Source: Flectonema sp. DT1601
Taxonomy: Eukaryota > Euglenozoa > Diplonemea > Diplonemida > Diplonemidae
Assembly (NCBI GenBank): GCA_964019425.1
Contig: OZ025838.1
Coordinates: 324,501 to 388,500, forward strand
DNA: 64,000 nt
Reading direction: 5' to 3'
In this document: in pieces, positions 63,101 through 64,000 of the stretch
How positions within the stretch are numbered: position 1 is the stretch's first letter
Layout of the letters: the number at the start of each line of letters is the position of its first letter
Notes under the pieces: model-generated
Databases searched by the model: none
Seen by the model: only the letters and a program-made list of their open reading frames with translations
Told to the model about the DNA's origin: nothing
Program-made: the position numbers and the translations under genes

Positions 63101-64000
63101 GAGTGCAAGGAGAGCTGTGCAACCTGTGCTGGTACCACCTGTAGTGATGCCACTCAGGAGTGCCGTGACACCAACCAGGACTCCAAGTCTCTCAGTGACT
63201 GGGAGTGCATCTGTCCTCCTCCTGCAAACACTACGGCTATTGCAATGGTGGCTGACTGCAGCTTTGATGAATGTACCCTACATGGGGACACCTGTACCAA
63301 TGTTGGTCAGACTTGTGAGGATCCTGGTCCACTGATTGAAGATGATTGGAAGTGCGTTTGTCCGCCACCATCAGAGGGTGAAGCTGTTGGCAGAACTGCT
63401 GACTGTGTTCTTGATGAGTGTGTTAAAAATTGTCCAACCTGTGCCGGTACAACTTGTAGTGCTGTTGGTCAAACATGTTTAGATGCAGACACTTCAGCAA
63501 ATAAGACTGGAGACTGGAACTGTACCTGTGCTGCTCCGGAGTCTGGAACAGCACTCGTAAGTGCAGCGCATTGTACAATTGATGAATGCGTTGAGTCTTG
63601 TGCTACTTGTTCTAATAATGTTTGTACTGGTGTTGGACAGACTTGTCATGACCCTGACAAGTCTGCTTCAAACAGAACTAACTGGGTTTGTACCTGCGTA
63701 CCGCCAGCATATGATTTCGCAGTAGCTCAGGCTGCAACGTGTATTGTTAACGAATGTCATGAACACGAAAAGGACTGCCACCAAGTTGGACAGATTTGCG
63801 TTGACCCAAATACCAGCCCTACAAGCTTGAACGACTGGGAGTGCGAATGTGTACCCCCGGCTATAAATGCGGGTACTTCTAATGTAGGTGGGCCAGCTAT
63901 GTGTGACTACCCTGGTGAATGTCCAATGCATGAGGCCACCTGTTTAAGTGCTGGACAGACTTGTGATGATCTTGACCCGACACCTTCATCTACTGGTGAC
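42125..64000 (+). CDS. Giant secreted C-lectin / VWA / EGF-like repeat protein (3' end beyond window)
   Basis: One uninterrupted frame of at least 7,292 codons runs from ATG 42125 to the window end, with no intron. Signal peptide MRSYLLLLLLVSLCTAEV. Next is a cadherin-like/VCBS-type strand segment (GILTLTGSKTVEDYSKALNS), then a C-type lectin domain at about residues 128-300 (GWIGGSD, QPDD, WNDY). Six VWA domains start with a Cys at 43496, 45152, 47114, 48941, 50531 and 52112, each followed by a Cys-rich block of CxWD repeats. MIDAS DxSxS is intact in VWA3 (DGSGS), VWA4 (DGSCS) and VWA5 (DASGS). It is altered in VWA2 (DGSFN) and lost in VWA1 (FSNTN) and VWA6 (FCGSW). From 53114 on there are only EGF-like Cys-rich modules. 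It is probably a cell-surface adhesion, coat or flagellar-filament protein. No membrane anchor is visible in the part present. Confidence 0.93.
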   Translation, partial: MRSYLLLLLLVSLCTAEVYEQGKSGKVFDVACSQITWTGQCGCSDVIDGARVDIEEGFATGFDSLSCPLCASLGITTTFDQSVGILTLTGSKTVEDYSKALNSVEFLTNSGDGLSRRVTYNYGLPLYSSHTGHFYKFSQCSGCTWEQAQAECAKKSNDLFKLAGYLATIGDDNEHNIIEQKLNGRGWIGGSDIGTEGTWLWVTGPEGCETAYDLNSNGPQRTSCDVGFPVGTSTTCNGLGCNEGELIGTGVGAAFQSAATPTYWKSNQPDDNAGQDFMYLSTSGVWNDYANNMGSTSEGYVCEWGELGDMCISKEDIFQTKILIAGCDVYSDQGRCEAHLPLGTCAWDKDNTKCIAHGCHKYDNEATCGQDPVCQFTVSPSPGRCEDSDCVIAHDNKDACNADTTRPCHWIDSYPDGAQCQPLYCSQITEQCECTTLGSLCSWDTTTSTCVDPTEVQCPAADIVILFSNTNELKNTYGNKPQGFNGVMEQIREFVKTTRLASSASDNYGFRIGLVGYGNAAVTATNGAAPGSFGNCHTWEPTNGTTNGVTLSTDREKLQNDINFHEHYFCGDANTNIGTGITTAKNLLTADGNGRKKILIILTSNQFTDQSTFVSVADNAKASGIELYGFLTKKSDSKTDSERFGNRNLKLIRSTTATWGMTRLDNLFTQVLDPFCDASGANGNTWGPVVSNGVTPVGCAAKTTEGACTALPSCTWDRLSSPSCIPTKCMTHCVADECISAGCTWDSTSQECVKYEDNCANYKDNQNWCTADPNCVWQPIWGDNTNNCIRDPCIDSSDVNSCDAIEKTVPAPCIAPSNDPNYCKVAVCEYDTSRSKPCGIKKCLRTDPTSCASESGCNWEPLKTPPPAGPPSVLTYYCAEEKCIYPSEAACLADPKGECLWAGGTQTCIEKPCVHHPDETICELDPICHYNVESHPPSCVEDECGQNKNKNNCEQSGDCMWDIDDPANPYCEKLDCGTIPRVCECHGNPHCTWHAAGGYSHCVDPVYATCQDIDLGIMLDGSFNMARRFGQHPQGFSAMINMIKDWVKTLPLTGDDYTVGSASTERGGNFRVAIIQFSKAAASPSQLHTTNCSPGQCANGKLSGLKNEIIGDLDWHINNMQRDWTYWHSALQEFASNTFGTSGSPPHRKKVILILSNGEMSPADPNGDPCWWGYCGYCPWVGCPGNYVSSYSTAFAQGQSQLVNLDATVFAVILRYTNSVLNAHKRTADNLKSIVSQPPSDHILQLRIDELPSKVFSALCDPSTNFGKIIAPAVEVDHYPCSTWGYSNECNADGECQWSSTKVSTCSSTTGCPELNCREVPSQYSSLYTCKQCSLARTVVTCGTNVQSDISGTCKESDCLRCCDQTCCDADSTCAWDTTNQECARKVCAYTDAYSCGTDPDFLCEWKSGSCGKKICSLFEENICDANSACLWNKGLSPPTCTKIPICDTLHDKDSCFADEGCTWKCETSVCDVSICAFPDKAQCNAASDVCQWTGFRCEEKGCKHSTQNNCESSCEGDCKWDTLGSTPVCRDDLCIRHLDKTRCDNNEACHWGAIANHCDEDYCLRYGQKENECKQDRRCIWDTSVSPSLCLSSKCSKKFGIPLDSPCDTDANCMPGTDSAGNYCLKKECHDRLTACECKLSIDCYWDAAAGSGECKPIKTSSCPDVDIVFLLDGSGSMYASFGSHPHGYYGMTEALRDWARTIPLTGEKAHVTSTATGGTFRLAFVQFSKQTYGYWACKNDGSGCNPNWMAWCLRPKPAKKCTDGTFSGDLAEIEQDITWHEDNYMGRETYMTGALLDSVTIFHDSPAHRKHVLIIITDGALNPRTSQQQQIPNIRQELDKEDVITFGVVVRKGATHTSQDLAAENTLKPITSDPHADHFVNVPLDDMLDEVFKDFCEPGSPFGAIISSGGTRSKVLPCSKWGLESECHADANCQWSPVVPTTCVHPNGCTNLNCLELSAVQAQKYTCNQCVLVGSVITCKLTTTNTGTGECLISDCSQNCIEANCDNYDGCVWDSTSCSQKQCDYNNRTSCEADVICEWNTTVNPAVCNTKECTHFAPGPCDGDPKCFWDTATQNCYPTRPDCSFTTDETLCLAHPSTLCEFDCVTDKCVLRKCPYTQSNDCTTHNACEWDAVGNICIEKHCLETTENACNADAVCRWENSLCIVNDCYHHGTEVSCITDPKCEWDIANCGVCNENHCAEHLTKGDCDTDATGTCRFDASTQTCVEENCNDYNDATLYPDGTACPCKNDATCEFDTQSTPPLCKKSEFENCPDLDIAVVIDGSCSTNERFGLHPSGYEGMLAALHDWIASAPLTGKAASVGVSSSDTNGRMRFSLISFSTEFQVADCATCSCGTATQTVGAQSTKCGKLSGSLSELQSDLTTLATPTMRQAATCESRAQPALSLADKLFKSESPSTRMRIVIVLTDNLLTDRGNLGPVLTQLKTNDVAKVFAVSVAKSASHTTADATSLSSLQNNIVSLPITHAQVLDLDSIDTVFKTFCDPAGPFGATVTAHKTTTSQVKKCSELGTATNCDAKSTCTWDNIALTCADHPCFSNCDETTCVNDASGMCKFNSTIETCEKATCTDLPTQVKCEKTTECIWDTTKTPSCITDECAATTEDACILLGAKCLWRTDPSPGDCVLDPCFFNSSSECLAKSGCEWDDTCPDANDHICREKPCSTATHATMSGCENDKLCQWSTSSVCEPRACTQYPDEKCCDHQDHCFWDISQSPASCQEEPCYEKYKSTDACLGDPNCWWNSTDSSCVPLHCVDLSECECRVHDECFWDHTHNVPHCSDAKFSECPVMDIVFLVDASGSMSWRFGRHRNGFYALMEIFRDWLRSVTLTGEKAGEDRYGSVDGIRAGFIQFSGINPYSSRPNGQAWAFSSYNYGTNGRLSGDRTELGRDIDYHEYYFMSWGTMIEAGLVQSGNMFDAAHVKSQRKRVLIIISDGRIYDGHKLAYARQVLDQEDVQTFGVVIRRQASHTKADFDAESTLKPITSDIHSEHYLNLQMDEVKPKMLDLLCDPNGPWGKLIVTRKNDDLQSGVHRPCSHYVDAINCAADPGCIFSATTLVCIDSPCTHYCNEGECTLDTLNLCEWNATTGDCWKETVCAHTTQSTCEQDTQGCNWDPTRDPQCENTPCTYTTQTTCVLDSLCEWSINTQTGQQECTLVKCEHNTTAECNVDSDCEWTTNACDGLQDCEEKRCVWGTQALCQADPHCEWKNSQCATRYCAPFLEETCCNKQDECKWDVKTSPATCGDEKCPTIDNANDCNADSECMWTTNSTGTLKCLPLDCSRYEVDDRCLCDAHSACYWKPGPTGGICTQTRFGECPTMDVVMMFCGSWYISSSYGLHPNGYAATIEVIRDWAKGLPLNGEAASVGIGSDKDNGGVRLGLIQFGAKSRIPHAKTVPVSTGTGGRLSGVFTELNSDLDWHRNNQYGFGSRLAQGLSIAANMLTNLSPNDGRIKVLLIVGTRRMNGDNAVEVSKLVNAGVKVFGAHLKRSASPSAYETDGFAAMQKVVTSPSSEYLITIEMDQLEHAIGSLCDPNDAWGHLIVPSPPLPTTGIHKPCPDYVIKANCEGDAGCMWSDAGISCVNSPCLAICDEAECNAATQNNCSWNATAGECFTEPIPDCTCKYNTPDQSYNKLKCDEQSVCVWNNGVCEYDECHADAPGGVCAAGGQTCSQVDASPCEHDWSCTCPPPSVGTLVGGLADCILDECTATCPTCAGTTCTDKQQTCNDPDTSASSTNDWTCTCVSPATGVATANSASCVIDECTYTCPSCAGTTCSAEGQTCLDPNQNSSTLNDWTCTCPPPSGATAAGKAADCRINECDTKGSICTGQGQTCEDPNQLVEADWMCKCTPPTNGSAIGQAATCTLDECVETCATCAGTTCSDANQVCEDTDKSASSTGDWTCSCVPPATGSATGNAAACIVDECTYSCPTCANTTCTSQQQTCLDSDKSENSINDWQCVCQPPSNSTALGAAAVCTVDECNLHGATCTGQNQTCNDPDVLQGDDWMCQCVAPLTGSATMSAANCSIDECVETCAHCAGDTCSKAGQTCSDPNASDGSTIDWVCTCPPPSNGSAIGNTASCTLNECNATCPTCAGTTCSDAGQTCFDVNQDANSLSDWECVCPPPANATKVIGTANCSFDECTIQGSACEAHDQTCVDPNHLVDDDWTCVCKPPAVGNATATSADCVLDECVKTCATCAGTTCSGVGQTCEDPNMAVNSTGDWVCTCPPPSNGTAVANAATCIIDECTYTCLSCAGDTCTKEGQTCLDLNKDSSSLNDWECVCKPPSNSTAVGTSAVCTVDECVLHGDTCTNQNQTCTDSDQLHGDNWMCQCVAPLQGNATADAANCTIDECVETCATCAADTCSKEGQTCHDPNIDDSSTGDWVCTCPPPSNGSAIANTATCQLDECKEMCATCAGTTCSDATQECRDINQDSKSLSDWECVCPPPANATQVAGTANCSFDECQLKGSACSAAGQTCEDPGLLVDDDWLCKCTPPSVGQNTGGAADCVLDECVKTCATCAGTTCSSVGQTCEDPNKAENSTSDWTCTCPPPSNGTAVANAATCVIDECTYTCPSCAGTTCSTANQNCLDLDHSSASLNDWKCICKPPSNATAVGQAAICVVNECNLHGSTCTGQNQTCNDPDELNGDDWMCLCTAPLQGNATASAANCTIDECVETCATCAADTCSKEGQSCTDPDHSAQSTGDWICTCPPPSNGSAIANTATCQLDECKEMCATCAGTTCSDATQECRDINQDSKSLSDWECVCPPPANATQVAGTANCSFDECQLKGSACSAAGQTCEDPGLLVDDDWLCKCTPPSVGQNTGGAADCVLDECVKTCATCAGTTCSSVGQTCEDPNKAENSTSDWTCTCPPPSNGTAVANAATCVIDECTYTCPSCAGTTCSTANQNCLDLDHSSASLNDWKCICKPPSNATAVGQAAICVVNECNLHGSTCTGQNQTCNDPDELNADDWMCLCTAPLQGNATVSAANCTIDECVETCATCAADTCSKEGQTCHDPNIDDSSTGDWVCTCPPPSNGSAIANTATCQLDECKEMCATCAGTTCSDATQECRDINQDSKSLSDWECVCPPPANATQVAGTANCSFDECQLKGSACSAAGQTCEDPGLLVDDDWLCKCTPPSVGQNTGGAADCVLDECVKTCATCAGTTCSSVGQTCEDPNKAENSTSDWTCTCPPPSNGTAVANAATCVIDECTYTCPSCAGTTCSTANQNCLDLDHSSASLNDWKCICKPPSNATAVGQAAICVVNECNLHGSTCTGQNQTCNDPDELNGDDWMCLCTAPLQGNATASAANCTIDECVETCATCAADTCSKEGQTCHDPNIDDSSTGDWVCTCPPPSNGSAIANTATCQLDECKEMCATCAGTTCSDATQECRDINQDSKSLSDWECVCPPPANATQVAGTANCSFDECQLKGSACSAAGQTCEDPGLLVDDDWLCKCTPPSVGQNTGGAADCVLDECVKTCATCAGTTCSSVGQTCEDPNKAENSTSDWTCTCPPPSNGTAVANAATCVIDECTYTCPSCAGTTCSTANQNCLDLDHSSASLNDWKCICKPPSNATAVGQAAICVVNECNLHGSTCTGQNQTCNDPDELNADDWMCLCTAPLQGNATVSAANCTIDECVETCATCAADTCSKEGQSCTDPDHSAQSTGDWICTCPPPSNGSAIANTATCQLDECKEMCATCAGTTCSDATQTCFDQDQNSKSLSDWECVCPPPAKATAVISTADCSFDECQLHGSTCTAVGQTCDDPNLLNQGDWVCKCTPPSVGNATASIADCVLDECIKTCPTCANDTCSAAGQTCHDPDTSEKVTSDWTCTCPPPSNGTAVANVATCVIDECEFTCPSCANTTCSGVGQLCLDTDKSAEKLNDWECICQPPSNATAVAQTAVCIVNECNLNGSTCTGAGQTCDDPQLLVDDDWKCICVPPSVGSAVAAVADCVLDECVKTCATCAGDACSKEGQDCADPNTSDKSTSDWVCTCPPPSHGSAIANTASCILDECKESCATCAGTTCSDATQECRDTNQDSKSLSDWECICPPPANTTAIAMVADCSFDECTLHGETCTNVGQTCEDPGPLIEDDWLCKCVAPSVGNKVGDVADCVLDECVKTCATCAGDACSKEGQDCADPNTSDKSTSDWVCTCPMPSIGSAIANTASCILDECKESCATCAGTTCSDATQECRDTNQDSKSLSDWECICPPPANTTAIAMVADCSFDECTLHGDTCTNVGQTCEDPGPLIEDDWLCKCVAPSVGNKVGDVADCVLDECVKTCATCAGDACSKEGQDCADPNTSDKSTSDWVCTCPPPSHGSAIANTASCSLDECVESCTTCAGTNCTDAGQTCRDTNQDSKSLSDWECICPPPANTSAITAVADCSFDECTLHGETCTNVGQTCEDPGPLIEDDWLCKCVAPSVGNKVGDVADCVLDECVKTCATCAGDACSKEGQDCADPNTSDKSTSDWVCTCPPPSHGSAIANTASCILDECKESCATCAGTTCSDATQECRDTNQDSKSLSDWECICPPPANTTAIAMVADCSFDECTLHGDTCTNVGQTCEDPGPLIEDDWLCKCVAPSVGNKVGDVADCVLDECVKTCATCAGDACSKEGQDCADPNTSDKSTSDWVCTCPPPSHGSAIANTASCILDECKESCATCAGTTCSDATQECRDTNQDSKSLSDWECICPPPANTTAIAMVADCSFDECTLHGETCTNVGQTCEDPGPLIEDDWLCKCVAPSVGNKVGDVADCVLDECVKTCATCAGDACSKEGQDCADPNTSDKSTSDWVCTCPMPSIGSAIANTASCILDECKEMCATCAGTTCSDATQECRDTNQDSKSLSDWECICPPPANTTAIAMVADCSFDECTLHGDTCTNVGQTCEDPGPLIEDDWLCKCVAPSVGNKVGDVADCVLDECVKTCATCAGDACSKEGQDCADPNTSDKSTSDWVCTCPPPSHGSAIANTASCILDECKESCATCAGTTCSDATQECRDTNQDSKSLSDWECICPPPANTTAIAMVADCSFDECTLHGDTCTNVGQTCEDPGPLIEDDWKCVCPPPSEGEAVGRTADCVLDECVKNCPTCAGTTCSAVGQTCLDADTSANKTGDWNCTCAAPESGTALVSAAHCTIDECVESCATCSNNVCTGVGQTCHDPDKSASNRTNWVCTCVPPAYDFAVAQAATCIVNECHEHEKDCHQVGQICVDPNTSPTSLNDWECECVPPAINAGTSNVGGPAMCDYPGECPMHEATCLSAGQTCDDLDPTPSSTGD
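55202..59065 (+). repeat. 966-bp tandem repeat, four full units
   Basis: Units start at 55202, 56168, 57134 and 58100, and a fifth partial starts at 59066. Each has six EGF-like modules (two triplets). Units are nearly identical, but variant patches are shuffled: HDPNIDDSS in units 1, 3 and 4 versus TDPDHSAQS in units 2 and 5, and ELNGDDW versus ELNADDW alternating. This mosaic indicates gene conversion or unequal crossover. Confidence 0.93.
60032..63412 (+). repeat. 483-bp tandem repeat, seven units
   Basis: Units start at 60032, 60515, 60998, 61481, 61964, 62447 and 62930. Each is one triplet: DECVKTCATCAGDACSKEGQ, DECKESCATCAGTTCSDATQ, then DECTLHGETCTNVGQTC-type modules. Unit 3 (61160-61330) is an outlier with a diverged middle module (DECVESCTTCAGTNCTDAGQ). 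Two units share the PMPSIGSAIANT variant in place of PPPSHGSAIANT. The period is half that of the upstream array, so homogenisation acted on a different unit length here. Confidence 0.93.

Larger units (their letters stand above)
53114..64000 (+). repeat. EGF-like module array, three-module period
   Basis: More than 60 modules of the type DEC-x3-C-x2-C-x4-C-x4-GQ-x-C ... DWxCxCPPP ... A-x-C. From about 53260 they follow a strict order of long-long-short (56, 56, 49 aa; the short one lacks the C-x2-C-x4 segment). This gives 161 aa or 483 bp per triplet across the remaining 10.7 kb. The conserved DW and PPP positions and eight cysteines in the long module suggest a compact disulfide fold related to EGF. 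I cannot assign it to a named subfamily. Confidence 0.9.

Noticed and set aside
59926-63153. Recurrent 109-aa minus-strand frames inside the giant gene
   Set aside because: They are antisense shadows repeated every 483 bp by the tandem array.

Overview
This window comes from a nuclear genome of a unicellular eukaryote. Several genes carry spliceosomal introns (donor mostly GTATGT, acceptor usually ACAG). There is a eukaryotic tRNA-Phe, and there are genes for eIF2-alpha and an eIF2B-gamma-type subunit, an ABCG half transporter and a polycystin-type channel. Intergenic DNA is full of long A/T homopolymers. I cannot name the lineage. Co-directional genes with an AG and pyrimidine tract just before the start codons, plus an APE/RT/RNase H LINE with a 2A motif, would suit a euglenozoan-like protist, but this is only a suggestion.

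Layout. 1-16.4 kb is a repeat-dominated block. It holds pieces of a Mutator-like (MULE) transposase (FLYWCH/MuDR-like N-terminus, DDE core, SWIM finger, zinc knuckle) broken up by other repeats. One is a 380-bp element (here C) that sits in the core with a clean 10-bp target duplication. A 1.23-kb duplication, a 557-bp tandem repeat, and long arrays of a satellite (S) with three palindromes per monomer fill the rest. A 1.1-kb terminal-inverted-repeat element with a 9-bp target duplication lies inside the satellite and carries a tRNA-like sequence. 16.8 kb has tRNA-Phe. 17.4-22.2 kb (minus strand) is a LINE whose coding capacity looks almost whole: ORF1, one in-frame TGA, a 2A peptide, APE endonuclease-RT, then RNase H plus zinc finger in the -1 frame. 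22.4-26 kb is a graveyard of LINE fragments, one of them split by a retroposed copy of a repeat-rich protein gene with a 13-bp target duplication.

26.3-64 kb is gene-bearing and all genes run on the plus strand: ABCG transporter (3 exons), eIF2B-gamma (3 exons), eIF2-alpha (2 exons), a polycystin-like channel (3 exons) with an extra solute-binding-like domain in its extracellular loop, and an intronless reading frame of at least 7,292 codons that runs off the window. The last encodes a secreted protein with signal peptide, C-type lectin domain, six VWA domains alternating with Cys-rich blocks, and then more than 60 EGF-like Cys-rich modules in a strict three-module period (161 aa, 483 bp), homogenised into 966-bp and 483-bp tandem arrays.

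Functionally, eIF2-alpha and its exchange-factor subunit are neighbours (translation initiation and stress control), and the polycystin-like channel sits beside a giant Cys-rich surface protein. That pairing recalls the PKD2-mastigoneme association on Chlamydomonas flagella. The most unusual items are the LINE with a predicted TGA/2A/frame-change translation scheme, the channel with a grafted ligand-binding domain, and the giant modular protein.
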